Positions 37,568-47,195 are shown, counted from the first letter of the stretch. The stretch is 53,460 nucleotides of DNA from Pseudalkalibacillus decolorationis (GCF_024609785.1 NZ_JANHJQ010000030.1:1-53460); one strand, 5' to 3'. Program-made: numbers and translations. Notes: generated by a model not told the origin, from the letters alone.

Positions 37568-38995
37568 ATGCTATTAAGATCTTTTTACGATGAAAAATTA
37601 GCCCAAGCTTCCTATCTAGTTGGGTGCCAGTCGGCAGGGAAAGCGATTGTAATCGATCCTGCCAGAAATATCGAACCCTATTTAAAAATGGCTGAGGAGA
37701 ACGGATTAGTGATCACAGGAGTAGCTGAAACACATATCCATGCAGATTTTGTATCAGGAGCGCTTGAGATTGCTGCTCGTGCAAATGCAACGGTATATCA
37801 GTCTGGATTAGGGGGTGAAGACGGTACGTATTGTTCCTTATCGGGTATCAATCAAGTGTTTTTAAACGATCAAGATAGGATAACAATTGGCAACGTAACA
37901 CTTGAAGTAATGCATACTCCGGGACATACACCTGAGCATATTTCGTATATTGTGACAGACGGAGCAAAAGCCAATCAGCCGATCGGAATTTTCAGCGGTG
38001 ATTTCATTTTTGCAGGTGATGTCGGGCGACCCGATCTATTAGAAAAGGCAGTTGGAGTTGCGAATGCATCACAAGAAGGTGCGAGACAGATGTTTCGCTC
38101 GGTCCAAAGAATCAAAACTCTCGGTGATTATTTGCAAATCTGGCCCGGACATGGTTCTGGAAGTGCTTGTGGCAAAGCATTGGGCGCCATTCCATCAACA
38201 ACACTCGGATACGAAAAATCATTCAATCCAGCTTTTTCTTACGATAATGAAGAAGAATTCATTTCCTACTTGCTTGCAGACCAGCCTGAACCCCCGGCCT
38301 ATTTTTCAATCATGAAGAAGGTGAACGGGGAAGGGGCAGATCTGTTGAGCGATCTAGCACCAAATAAAAAAATGGGAGCCTCAAGAGCCAAAATAAATGA
38401 AGTGTTGAATGAGAACGGAATACTTATTGATGTACGTTCAGCAGACCAATTTGCTTCAGGACATATCCCTGGTTCAATCAACATCCCGTATGAAAAATCA
38501 TTTTTGAATTGGACTGGTTCACTTATTCAGTATGACTGCCCTCTTTATTTGATCGCGGAGGATCATCAGCTAGTAACTCTAGTTCCGGATCTTCATTCGA
38601 TCGGGTTAGATAAAATCAAAGGGTGGTTTTCAACAAAAGCGGTACAAATTTATGAGGCGGACGGCGGGAGTATCGAAACCTATGAAGAAGCTGCACCTTC
38701 CAAATTAATAGAGGATGTAAAGAATCAAAGGGTCACATTGATCGATGTACGGAATCTTGCAGAACGGAAAACAAACCACATTGATTACTCCGTGCACATT
38801 GTCCTCGGAGACTTGCCGAAACGGATTGCTGAAATTTCTACCGATAAACCGATCGTTATTCATTGTGCGAGCGGAAAACGGTCGGCGATTGCAACGAGTA
38901 TTCTGCAAGCGAATGGAATCAAGAACGTTTCGAATCTCCGAGGCGGAATCATCGAATGGGAACTCGGGAATTGCCCTACAGTTATAATGAATTAA
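37568..38995 (+). CDS. Persulfide dioxygenase-rhodanese fusion (CstB-like)
   Basis: A 475-residue protein. Residues 1-250 are a metallo-beta-lactamase domain with THIHADFVSG (His56, His58, Asp60) and HTPGHTPEHISY, as in ETHE1-type dioxygenases. Two rhodanese domains follow. The first (about 270-355) has no active-site Cys loop. The second has HCASGKRS with Cys433. This is the layout of Staphylococcus CstB, which turns persulfide into thiosulfate. ATG 37568 has GGAGG 6 bp upstream; TTG 37562 abuts that site. It works after the SQR encoded just before it. Confidence 0.88.
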   Translation: MLLRSFYDEKLAQASYLVGCQSAGKAIVIDPARNIEPYLKMAEENGLVITGVAETHIHADFVSGALEIAARANATVYQSGLGGEDGTYCSLSGINQVFLNDQDRITIGNVTLEVMHTPGHTPEHISYIVTDGAKANQPIGIFSGDFIFAGDVGRPDLLEKAVGVANASQEGARQMFRSVQRIKTLGDYLQIWPGHGSGSACGKALGAIPSTTLGYEKSFNPAFSYDNEEEFISYLLADQPEPPAYFSIMKKVNGEGADLLSDLAPNKKMGASRAKINEVLNENGILIDVRSADQFASGHIPGSINIPYEKSFLNWTGSLIQYDCPLYLIAEDHQLVTLVPDLHSIGLDKIKGWFSTKAVQIYEADGGSIETYEEAAPSKLIEDVKNQRVTLIDVRNLAERKTNHIDYSVHIVLGDLPKRIAEISTDKPIVIHCASGKRSAIATSILQANGIKNVSNLRGGIIEWELGNCPTVIMN

Positions 38996-39019
38996 GCGAA
39001 AGAGATTCATTGATAGATT

Positions 39020-39060
39020 TAGAGAGTGACTCTGTGAATGTTGAGCCACTCTCTTTTCGT
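39020..39060 (+). terminator. Terminator after the CstB-like gene
   Basis: AGAGAGTG pairs with CACTCTCT, followed by TTTT. Confidence 0.65.
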
Positions 39061-39111
39061 TTTGTAACAATTATAAATGGTAGACGATTCTCTAAATATG
39101 GTGTAAGATAT

Positions 39112-39132
39112 AAAACGTAATGATTACGTTTT
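39112..39132. promoter_or_regulatory. Zur-like palindrome
   Basis: AAAACGTAAT-G-ATTACGTTTT is a perfect 10-1-10 inverted repeat. Its core CGTAATGATTACG equals the core of the Bacillus Zur box TCGTAATNATTACGA; the outer bases differ. PerR and Fur boxes share the NATTA style but not the CG. Confidence 0.6.
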
Positions 39133-39153
39133 ATGTATAAGGAGGGTATGTAC

Positions 39154-39240
39154 GTGTCTACTTGGAATTTTTCAAAAGTAAAACATTATTTTTTGATTGA
39201 TCAGTCGCACTTAGTAGATTTGGTGTATACTCATGATTAA
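39154..39240 (+). CDS. Possible micro-ORF downstream of the Zur-like palindrome
   Basis: A 28-codon frame starting GTG 39154 (MSTWNFSKVKHYFLIDQSHL and eight more) and ending at TAA 39238-39240. AAGGAGGG (39139-39146) is a strong ribosome-binding site at 7 bp. It lies 22 bp after the palindrome and directly before the cobalamin riboswitch. I recognise no family. It may be a leader peptide, the relic of a lost gene's start, or chance. Confidence 0.35.
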   Translation: MSTWNFSKVKHYFLIDQSHLVDLVYTHD

Positions 39241-39262
39241 CGGAAAATTTCATACACAGATT

Positions 39263-39420
39263 TTGGTGTCTTCATGTATGAAGACTTAAAAGGGAAGTTG
39301 GTGAAATTCCAACGCGGTCCCGCCACTGTAATTGGGAGCAAGCTGCTGATTGCCACTGTACGAATGTACGGGAAGGTGCAGCTATGCAATGATCAAGAGC
39401 CAGGAGACCTGCCTAATCTG
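39263..39420 (+). promoter_or_regulatory. Cobalamin riboswitch
   Basis: Conserved parts in order: AAAAGGGAAGTTGGTGAAA, CCAACGCGGTCCCGCCACTG, GCCACTGTACGAATG, GGGAAGGTGC and AGCCAGGAGACCTGCC. Downstream, CTGCCTAATC and GATAGGCAG can pair as part of the expression platform. It precedes the btu-type importer by about 170 bp, so vitamin B12 is expected to shut off uptake. Confidence 0.93.
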
Positions 39421-39592
39421 AAAGCACGTATAAACCTACGAGGATAGGCAGTGTATTACGGGATTCGATTGTTTTTTTATTGTAATCGAATAAATCATAA
39501 TGCATCTTCCATTCTATGTGGGGATGTTTTTTTGTTTTTCAGAAGATGTTCTTCAAGCAGTTCGCACAATCATAAATCAGGGGGATTAAGAA

Positions 39593-40579
39593 ATGAAGAA
39601 GCTTTTATCACTCGAATTTTTACTTTTAATAACTATAGGTATCCTATTATCGGCTTGTGGAAGCCAGAACAGTAACAATTCACAAGGGGCAGGCTCTAAT
39701 GGGGATTCAGTTAAGATCAACAATCTTGAAAAAACTATAACCTTTGACAAGGCACCTGAGCATGCAGTGACGTTGAATCAGCATGCGACCGAAATCATGC
39801 TTGCACTCGGTCTAGAAGAATCGATGGTAGGGACGGCCTATCTTGATGATGAAATTTTACCGAAATATAAAGATGCCTACAAAGAAATACCAGTATTATC
39901 GGAGACATCACCATCTAAAGAAGTTTTCCTTGCAAGTAACCCTGATTTTGCTTATGGAGGGTTTAGCTCGGCATTCAGCGCAAAGAATATCGGGACGAGA
40001 GACCAATTGGCAGAACTCGGAATCAAAACGTACTTACATCAGTCCTCAAATACGAAAGGGGCTGAAATCGAGGATGTTTACGAAGACATCCGAAACATCG
40101 GGAAAATATTTCGTGTCGAGGACCGGGCGGATCAACTGATTAAAGAACTGAAAGGTAAAATACAAAAAATAACGAAACAAGCTGGTGATAAGGCGACCGA
40201 CTTTCCTGTATTTGTTTATGACAGTGGGACCGACAAAGCGTTTACCGTCGGTGATTCTTATTTAGGTCACTTAATAGCAACAGCAGGTGGGAAGAATATC
40301 TTTGATGATATCCCAAAAAGCTGGACAGAAGTAAGTTGGGAAGAGGTCGTTTATCGAAAGCCGGAAGTGATTGTCATTGTGGACTATGGAAAGATAAGCG
40401 CCGAACAGAAGATTGAAAGTCTGCTGAACAACCCTAAGTTGAAAAATGTCCCTGCCATAAAAGATAAACACTTTGTCGTGTTGCCTTTGTCTGGATCGGT
40501 CCCAGGTATACGAGCACCTTTAGCATTGAATACATTAATCGACGGATTTAATCAAGAAGGGAAAACAACATGGGAATAG
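39593..40579 (+). CDS. Cobalamin/corrinoid ABC transporter substrate-binding lipoprotein
   Basis: A 328-residue BtuF/FhuD-type binding protein. The signal peptide ends in the lipobox LLSACG (Cys near residue 22), so it is lipid-anchored outside the membrane. The binding fold begins at HAVTLNQHATEIMLALG. Substrate is inferred from the riboswitch; the protein alone would also fit a siderophore. The 3' end overlaps the permease start by 10 nt. Confidence 0.87.
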   Translation: MKKLLSLEFLLLITIGILLSACGSQNSNNSQGAGSNGDSVKINNLEKTITFDKAPEHAVTLNQHATEIMLALGLEESMVGTAYLDDEILPKYKDAYKEIPVLSETSPSKEVFLASNPDFAYGGFSSAFSAKNIGTRDQLAELGIKTYLHQSSNTKGAEIEDVYEDIRNIGKIFRVEDRADQLIKELKGKIQKITKQAGDKATDFPVFVYDSGTDKAFTVGDSYLGHLIATAGGKNIFDDIPKSWTEVSWEEVVYRKPEVIVIVDYGKISAEQKIESLLNNPKLKNVPAIKDKHFVVLPLSGSVPGIRAPLALNTLIDGFNQEGKTTWE

Positions 40580-41691
40580 TCCGCTTAGAGAAGAAAAGAG
40601 TACAGCCTATAAACGAGGTGAATGAAGTTGGTCGGGACCATCGATCCCAACTCTTTTTTTGGTTATCGATCAGCTTACCTATCGCTTTCTTCATAACGGT
40701 TACAACGGCAGTAATGATCGGAGCGGTTCAGATTAATCCAGTAACGGTTTGGGAAATCACCCTTTCACGAACACCGTTTATAGGGGATTGGATCTCTCAG
40801 GATTGGAATACCGTCTATGGCCAGATTATTTGGGGGATCCGCTTACCGAGGGTATTATTGGGAGCGATCGTTGGTGCAGGTCTTGCAATTGTTGGAGTTT
40901 CCATTCAAGCGCTTGTAAGGAACTCCTTAGCTGATCCTTTTATTTTAGGTGTATCATCCGGTGCCTCAGTAGGGGCTACCTTAGTCATTTTATTCGGTGC
41001 GTTTCAACTATTCGGTCAGTACGCATTATCGGTTACTGCCTTTTTAGGGGCATTGATATCCATGGTGCTCGTATATTTCATTTCCCGAATTAGAAATAAA
41101 ATCACCACGACCCGCCTTTTATTGGCGGGTGTGGCCGTTTCGATGATGTTAGGGGCCGCTACTAACTATATCGTTATCTCTTCCCCAAATGAAGAAGGAA
41201 TGAAGGATGCGATGTTTTGGATGATGGGGAGTCTTGCTGGGGCACGTTGGGATCAGCTTATGATTCCTGCAATTGTTGTAGTCACCGGTATGCTTTGCTT
41301 ATTTATCCAATACCGACCACTTAACATGCTCTTAATGGGTGAAGAAGCGGCGTCGACTCTCGGAGTAAATATTGAGTCTTTCCGGAAATTCTTAATTCTA
41401 CTGACGGCATTGTTGACAGGAGTTATTGTCGCTGTTAGCGGTGCGATCGGGTTTATCGGGTTAATGATCCCACATATCGTAAGGGTAATGGTCGGTTCTG
41501 ACCATAGAAGGGTGCTGCCGATCAGTGCTCTATTAGGGGCTATATTTATGATTTGGGCCGATATTGGTGCAAGAGTCCTTGCAGCACCTGAAGAGTTGCC
41601 GGTTGGAATTATTACCGCATTGTGTGGAGGGCCATTCTTCATATGGCTTTTACGTAGGGGGTCCTATTCGTTTGGGGGTGAAAGGGATTGA
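40570..41691 (+). CDS. Cobalamin/corrinoid ABC transporter permease (FecCD/BtuC type)
   Basis: A 373-residue permease with about ten membrane segments. RLPRVLLGAIVGAGLAIVGV and the C-terminal GFIGLMIPHIVR coupling motif are typical. The first 30 residues are hydrophilic and longer than usual. ATG 40570 overlaps the binding-protein gene, and GAAGGG lies 9 bp upstream. Its end overlaps the ATPase start. Confidence 0.9.
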   Translation: MGIVRLEKKRVQPINEVNEVGRDHRSQLFFWLSISLPIAFFITVTTAVMIGAVQINPVTVWEITLSRTPFIGDWISQDWNTVYGQIIWGIRLPRVLLGAIVGAGLAIVGVSIQALVRNSLADPFILGVSSGASVGATLVILFGAFQLFGQYALSVTAFLGALISMVLVYFISRIRNKITTTRLLLAGVAVSMMLGAATNYIVISSPNEEGMKDAMFWMMGSLAGARWDQLMIPAIVVVTGMLCLFIQYRPLNMLLMGEEAASTLGVNIESFRKFLILLTALLTGVIVAVSGAIGFIGLMIPHIVRVMVGSDHRRVLPISALLGAIFMIWADIGARVLAAPEELPVGIITALCGGPFFIWLLRRGSYSFGGERD

Positions 41692-42467
41692 GATTGACAG
41701 TTGATCGGCTCTCAACCCAAATAGGTGCACAAAGAATTATTAACGACATTAATATGGAGATTGAACAAGGAGCATTTGTCGGTGTGATCGGACCAAACGG
41801 AAGTGGTAAATCAACGATTTTAAAAAATATATACCGCCTTTTGAAACCTGATTCTGGAGTCATTACGATTAATGATGAAGATATTGCAAAAATGTCTTCA
41901 CGAGAAGTTGCACAAAAGATGGCGGTAGTCAGTCAGGAAACCGCAGTACAATTCGATTTTTCTGTAAAGGAAATTGTGTTCATGGGCCGATCACCGCATA
42001 AGGGCTGGCTAGATCCAGATACAGACACCGATAGGAAGATCGTGGACTATGCTTTAAAAAGGGTTGGATTGAATGGGTACTCAAATAAAAGTTTTCTATC
42101 GCTTTCAGGCGGTGAAAAACAACGTGTTTTAATCGCTAGGGCAATTGCGCAGCAAGCAAACATCTATATTTTGGATGAGCCTACAAACCATCTCGATATA
42201 CACCACCAACTGCAAGTGATGGATATAGCTAAGAACCTTGAAATTACCGTTCTGGCTGCACTCCATGATATTAATCTAGCAGCCTATTACTGTGACAAAC
42301 TATATGTTGTTCAAAATGGTTCGATCGTTGCTTCGGGTATGCCTGAGGAAGTGTTGACGGAATCGTTATTAATGGAGGTTTTCCGAGTACATTCTAATAT
42401 AGAAATTCACACGGTGACTGGGAAAGTGCATGTTACATTCTTTCCTGAGACCCTTTTAAGAAGGTGA
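41688..42467 (+). CDS. Cobalamin/corrinoid ABC transporter ATP-binding protein
   Basis: A 259-residue ATPase of the FecE/BtuD type. Walker A GPNGSGKST, signature LSGGEKQRVLIARA, and Walker B with D-loop ILDEPTNHLD are intact. The start is TTG 41688, overlapping the permease stop (TTGA). It completes a one-operon importer. Confidence 0.91.
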   Translation: MRLTVDRLSTQIGAQRIINDINMEIEQGAFVGVIGPNGSGKSTILKNIYRLLKPDSGVITINDEDIAKMSSREVAQKMAVVSQETAVQFDFSVKEIVFMGRSPHKGWLDPDTDTDRKIVDYALKRVGLNGYSNKSFLSLSGGEKQRVLIARAIAQQANIYILDEPTNHLDIHHQLQVMDIAKNLEITVLAALHDINLAAYYCDKLYVVQNGSIVASGMPEEVLTESLLMEVFRVHSNIEIHTVTGKVHVTFFPETLLRR

Positions 42468-42478
42468 GAGAACGTATT

Positions 42479-42508
42479 GCCACAGTACATGAGACTGTGG
42501 TATTTTAT
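42479..42508 (+). terminator. Terminator of the btu-type operon
   Basis: CCACAGT and ACTGTGG form a stem followed by TATTTT; the T-run is weak. Confidence 0.55.
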
Positions 42509-42571
42509 GTTTCCTTCAACCGTAACATGCCTTTTATTTTCCAACTTTCAGGGGTAAACAGGATGGATATA

Positions 42572-42580
42572 TGTTACAAT
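42572..42580 (+). promoter_or_regulatory. Extended -10 element upstream of moxR
   Basis: TGTTACAAT, an extended -10 (TGN plus TACAAT), lies about 130 bp before moxR with no clear -35. A cre-like TGTAAACGCTTGTG (two mismatches) lies downstream at 42663-42676. Confidence 0.4.
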
Positions 42581-42709
42581 AAGTTTGAAAATTACAAATA
42601 AATGAAAAGCGGAAGCATTTTCTTAACGTGTAAAAAAACTTGGCTATATACCAAGCCTAAAATGTAAACGCTTGTGGGGTTGGACATTTTTAAGGGGGAT
42701 AAAGATAGG

Positions 42710-43684
42710 ATGACTGCTAATAAACTTAGATACGAAAAGTACCATCCACAGCTAGAAAAAATAATAGAGAACGTTGAGAAGGTTATGGTAGGGAAGCGTG
42801 AAGCAACTGAGCTTAGTATCATTGCGCTCCTAACGGGGGGACATATTTTACTTGAGGATGTGCCTGGTGTAGGTAAAACGATGATGGTCCGTTCAATTGC
42901 TCAATCCATTGGGGCGAAATTCAATCGGATTCAGTTTACTCCAGACCTCTTGCCATCGGATTTAACCGGTGTTTCGATCTATAATCAGAAAGAGTCGGAA
43001 TTCGAGTTTCGTCCAGGTCCGTTAATGGGCAACATTGTTCTTGCTGATGAAATTAACCGAACATCTCCGAAAACTCAATCTGCCTTACTGGAGGCGATGG
43101 AGGAACAAAATATAACGGTTGACGGAATTACGCACCGATTGCCTGATCCTTTTTTCGTAATGGCAACTCAAAACCCGATTGAATATGAAGGAACGTACCC
43201 ACTGCCAGAAGCGCAGTTAGATCGTTTTCTTTTGAAAATAAATATGGGTTACCCAACGGCAAATGAAGAAATACAGGTTTTGTCTCGTAACGAAAGGCGA
43301 CATCCAATTCACGAGCTATCGTCTGTCATAGAATTAGACGAGCTATTAGCTGTCCAAGAGCAAGTGAAAGAGGTGTATGTCGAAGAATCGGTAAAATATT
43401 ATATCCTCGACCTTGTAGGTAGGACTCGAAAGCATAGCGGGATTTATTTAGGAGTAAGTCCTCGTGGATCACTTGCACTAATGAAAACGGCACAAGCATA
43501 TGCTTTGTTATTGGACAGGGATTTTGTTGTCCCTGATGATATTAAATATTTGGCGCCGTTCGTTCTATGCCACCGTGTAATATTGAAACCGGAGGCACGT
43601 TTTGATGGTTACACACCTGAAAAGGTAATTCTAGAGATTTTGGAACGAACAACTGTACCTGTTTTAAGGGAACAGAAAGTATGA
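42710..43684 (+). CDS. MoxR family AAA+ ATPase
   Basis: A 324-residue AAA+ chaperone-like ATPase. Walker A is DVPGVGKTMM, Walker B VLADEINRTSP, and sensor-like ATQNPIEYEGTYPLPEAQLD follows. MoxR proteins assist maturation of complexes encoded beside them. ATG 42710 follows GGGGGATAAAGATAGG; GTG 42674 precedes the site. The stop overlaps the DUF58 gene (ATGA), a standard moxR-DUF58-transglutaminase order. Confidence 0.9.
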   Translation: MTANKLRYEKYHPQLEKIIENVEKVMVGKREATELSIIALLTGGHILLEDVPGVGKTMMVRSIAQSIGAKFNRIQFTPDLLPSDLTGVSIYNQKESEFEFRPGPLMGNIVLADEINRTSPKTQSALLEAMEEQNITVDGITHRLPDPFFVMATQNPIEYEGTYPLPEAQLDRFLLKINMGYPTANEEIQVLSRNERRHPIHELSSVIELDELLAVQEQVKEVYVEESVKYYILDLVGRTRKHSGIYLGVSPRGSLALMKTAQAYALLLDRDFVVPDDIKYLAPFVLCHRVILKPEARFDGYTPEKVILEILERTTVPVLREQKV

Positions 43685-44946
43685 TCAAACAGTGGATCGC
43701 CAAATATCGAACGTATTTTGGGATTGCAGGCATCCTTTTGTTACTAATTAGTTCTTTTTCCTATGCAATGTTTCAAGGGGGCTTTGTGAGTTGGTTTTTG
43801 TTTTATTCAATTGTACCTCTGGTTGTTTACACGTTTTTTATCGTTGTGTTTCGTTTAACGACAATTTCAGTAGAGCGTCATATTCAAAAGGATCATTATA
43901 TTGCTGGTGATACGATGGAAGTAACGGTTTCACTACATAGTAAAATTCCGTTACCCCTCTTGTTTCTCGTCGTTCAAGATGAGCTTCCTAAGACACTAAT
44001 GAGAAATGCTAAAGGGGATGGGTATTACTATCAATCTCATACAAGAGCGTTACTATTTCCTCTTTTTAAACGGGACATTTCATATAAATATGTCGTGAAA
44101 CCTGTGCCGAGGGGCGTCTACAAGTTTGAATCCGTTTCATTTGAAACAGGAGATTTGTTCGGATTCGTTTCAAAAAAAGTTAATATTTCGAAGCCGAGAA
44201 CGATCCAGGTTTTTCCTAAAACACAGATAATTTCTGGCTGGAACGTATTCGAAACACACCCATCCGGAATGAAACGAGCAGGAAAGCAAGCTCAACGGGA
44301 TTTCACTTCAGCTGTCAGTATCCGAGACTACACTCCCGGCGATAAGCTATCCTGGTTGAATTGGAAAGCCTCGGCAAGGTCGAATAAATTGATCACAAAA
44401 GTATTTGAAACCCAACGGAATGATGATTTTGTCGTCTTCCTTGATGGAAGCCACCCGGTTTATCAGAGAGACGGGGAGCACGTGTTTGAACGTGCTGTTT
44501 CACTCGCGGCTTCTATTCTAAAACATTCACTGAGTAAAGGAACTTCAATCGAGTTTCATACTGTAGGGAAGGATCATACAGAATTCACATTTCAATCCGG
44601 TCAGGACTTTGAAACAAAGGTTATGTACCATTTAGCGCGAATACAACCAGATTCAAAAAACTCTCTTTCAAGCATCTTGAAAAAAGAAGTTCATGAAATG
44701 TCCAGAGGGGTTTCGGTATTAATTATTAGTCCCGATTTGTCCGATACGTTTATCCATACAGTAGAGAGGATGGCGGGGAATCAGGTGAAAACGATGTTTT
44801 TCTATTTACCGAAGCAACAAGCACTATCCGATGAAGAAAAGCAGGTATTAACACGCTTGCGTCATCGGGAGATCATCGTTTATCCGGTGCTCTACAATGA
44901 CTTTAATGAAGTTGTAAAGGCGGGTGTCGCCAATGCCTCAGGCTAA
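43681..44946 (+). CDS. DUF58 domain protein
   Basis: A 421-residue protein with two N-terminal membrane helices (residues about 13-55). An extracytoplasmic-looking middle part and the DUF58 core (RDYTPGDKLSWLNWKASARS, near 215-235) follow. The C-terminal vWA-like fold has VVFLDGSHPVY. The function is unknown; it acts with MoxR and a transglutaminase-like protein. It overlaps both neighbours. Confidence 0.88.
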   Translation: MIKQWIAKYRTYFGIAGILLLLISSFSYAMFQGGFVSWFLFYSIVPLVVYTFFIVVFRLTTISVERHIQKDHYIAGDTMEVTVSLHSKIPLPLLFLVVQDELPKTLMRNAKGDGYYYQSHTRALLFPLFKRDISYKYVVKPVPRGVYKFESVSFETGDLFGFVSKKVNISKPRTIQVFPKTQIISGWNVFETHPSGMKRAGKQAQRDFTSAVSIRDYTPGDKLSWLNWKASARSNKLITKVFETQRNDDFVVFLDGSHPVYQRDGEHVFERAVSLAASILKHSLSKGTSIEFHTVGKDHTEFTFQSGQDFETKVMYHLARIQPDSKNSLSSILKKEVHEMSRGVSVLIISPDLSDTFIHTVERMAGNQVKTMFFYLPKQQALSDEEKQVLTRLRHREIIVYPVLYNDFNEVVKAGVANASG

Positions 44947-47149
44947 TGAAGAACAAAGCTTTTCGATGGGGTCTTTTTTACTTTATATGCTTGGTTTCTT
45001 GTTGTTTTGGGAATGGCTCCGTCCGCTTTCAACATTCACGGATACGGATTATTTATCAATCTTTGTTTTGTTTTCAGCTTTTCTATTTACATTGTCCTAC
45101 TTCCAGTTATCATTTTGGATTGCATTTCCGATTAAGCTACTTGCCTTAGCATATGCGATACACTCGATTTATTTTCCTGTCTCCTTTTTTAATATCGAAT
45201 GGGTTATTTATTTAGTACAAGATATCCAGGCAAGTATTGGTTTTGCACTTGATCGTAATTGGGTAGCGATGTCAGGGTTAAGTCGGACGTTCCTGTTTCT
45301 TGTATTACTATGGCTAATCAGTTATTTAATGCATTACTGGCTCATTCAAGCGAGACGAATCTTTTTATTTTTTTTGATCACTGTTTTATATGTGACCGTT
45401 GTAGATACATTTACTGCGTATGATGCATCGGCTGCGATTGTAAGAACAGTAATCATTGGGTTTGTATTGCTTGGAATTTTACGATTTATTCGAATCATAG
45501 AATCAAAAGGATTTAAAGTATATCGCAGTCAATTTCCACTTATGTGGATCGTGCCGCTTGCTATCCTCATTTCCTTTTCGTCTGTATTAGGTTATTTAGC
45601 TCCAAAGGCTGCTCCCCAATGGCCGGATCCAGTTCCATTTATAACAGCAGTAGGTAGTCAAGCTGGGGAAGGTGAGGGATTAGGTGGGGGCAGTGGTGTC
45701 CAGAAAATCGGATATGGGACCAATGATAGTAGGCTCGGGGGACCATTCGTATTTGATGAAACGCCTGTATTTATGACTACGGTTGAAGAACTTCACTATT
45801 GGAGAGTTGAATCCAAAGAGGTATACACTGGGTTAGGATGGGAGACAACTCCAGCTGATCCTCCAAGCCAGGAGGTTAGCTCAGGGAACGTTACCCTCAA
45901 TTCACCAAATGCATTGATTTATAATGAAAATGTTCGAACCGAGGAGTTAACCGCAAAGGTAAATGTATTAAAGAAGGACCTATATCCATTTATCATTTAC
46001 CCGGGTCAGATTCAATCTATTGAAAGTGAAGAAAATCGCACTTTACAATTGAATAAAGTAACAGGCAAACTGATGACCTTTGAGAAAGCAAGTCCATCTG
46101 GAATGGAATCCTATTCAGTAAGCTATAAGTATCCGGAGTTTTCCGAAATCATGTTACGTGATAGCGGTCAAAATTACCCTGCCGAGATTACGGAACGCTA
46201 TTTACAGCTTCCGGAAAACCTACCACCAGAAATTAAAGAACTAACGGAAGAAATTATTGCAGACAAAAAGGACCCTTATGGACAAGCAAAAGCGGTAGAA
46301 GAGTATTTTGCTGCCAACGGTTTCGTTTATGACACAAATGAGGTTGCGGTTCCAGCAAAGGGTGAGGATTACGTTGCACAGTTCCTTTTTGATACACAGC
46401 AAGGATATTGTGATAACTTCTCAACGTCAATGGCTGTCATGCTCCGTACTGTAGGGATACCAACTCGATGGGTTAAAGGTTTTACAAGGGGAGACTATGT
46501 TGAAACACTTGATAGTGGTATTCGTAACTATGAAATTAAGAACTCCAATGCCCATTCTTGGGTTGAAGTATATTTTGAAGGGGTAGGCTGGGTTCCCTTC
46601 GAACCGACAAAGGGATTTCGTGAATTACCCAACTTTGTAGATGATTATCAAGAAGATGCAGACCTTGATGTACCACTTGAGAAACAAGAGGAGACACAAA
46701 CACCTGAAAAGAATCTTGAAGACCAATCAGGTAATTCTAGTTTCAATCTTCCGTTTAGTGTTGATAAGCTTTTAACTTGGTTAAAATGGACTGCTATTTC
46801 GCTTGCTGCAATCTTAATAATCGGAGGTTTCATTGCGTTCATTACAAGAAAACAGTGGCTAAATAAGTTTTTCCTATGGCGTTTTCAGAAGCGAAATGAA
46901 GATGACCAAATATTTAATGATGCTTATCAACGACTGCTCTGGTTGCTGGAACAATACGGGGTGAAAAAGAGCCCTCATCAAACATTGCGTGAATATGCCA
47001 TTGAAGTTGATCGGTATTTAGATGCAGGCGATATGAAGCTCCTAACGAGAATGTATGAGCGCTCAAGATATGGAAAAAAACAAACCTCTGTTAATTGGAA
47101 TGACACGAAACAATTGTGGGAAAATTTAATTAAAAGGATACACGCTTGA
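44933..47149 (+). CDS. Membrane transglutaminase-like protein (DUF3488/DUF4129 type)
   Basis: A 738-residue protein. The N-terminal 230 residues contain about six membrane helices, and the extracytoplasmic part carries a transglutaminase core. Cys493 lies in QQGYCDNFSTSMAVMLR and His541 in AHSWVEVYF. The third catalytic position reads PFEPT, with Glu for the usual Asp. A further helix near residue 625 and a DUF4129-like cytoplasmic end follow. ATG 44933 has AAAGGCGGGTG upstream. It is the last gene of the operon. Confidence 0.88.
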   Translation: MPQANEEQSFSMGSFLLYMLGFLLFWEWLRPLSTFTDTDYLSIFVLFSAFLFTLSYFQLSFWIAFPIKLLALAYAIHSIYFPVSFFNIEWVIYLVQDIQASIGFALDRNWVAMSGLSRTFLFLVLLWLISYLMHYWLIQARRIFLFFLITVLYVTVVDTFTAYDASAAIVRTVIIGFVLLGILRFIRIIESKGFKVYRSQFPLMWIVPLAILISFSSVLGYLAPKAAPQWPDPVPFITAVGSQAGEGEGLGGGSGVQKIGYGTNDSRLGGPFVFDETPVFMTTVEELHYWRVESKEVYTGLGWETTPADPPSQEVSSGNVTLNSPNALIYNENVRTEELTAKVNVLKKDLYPFIIYPGQIQSIESEENRTLQLNKVTGKLMTFEKASPSGMESYSVSYKYPEFSEIMLRDSGQNYPAEITERYLQLPENLPPEIKELTEEIIADKKDPYGQAKAVEEYFAANGFVYDTNEVAVPAKGEDYVAQFLFDTQQGYCDNFSTSMAVMLRTVGIPTRWVKGFTRGDYVETLDSGIRNYEIKNSNAHSWVEVYFEGVGWVPFEPTKGFRELPNFVDDYQEDADLDVPLEKQEETQTPEKNLEDQSGNSSFNLPFSVDKLLTWLKWTAISLAAILIIGGFIAFITRKQWLNKFFLWRFQKRNEDDQIFNDAYQRLLWLLEQYGVKKSPHQTLREYAIEVDRYLDAGDMKLLTRMYERSRYGKKQTSVNWNDTKQLWENLIKRIHA

Positions 47150-47195
47150 CCGGAAGATAGCCGCCTGTTAGAATAAATCCATATTTTATACGTTA

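Noticed and set aside
39451-39675. A 74-codon frame after the cobalamin riboswitch
   Set aside because: It overlaps the riboswitch expression platform and the signal peptide of the binding protein in another frame.
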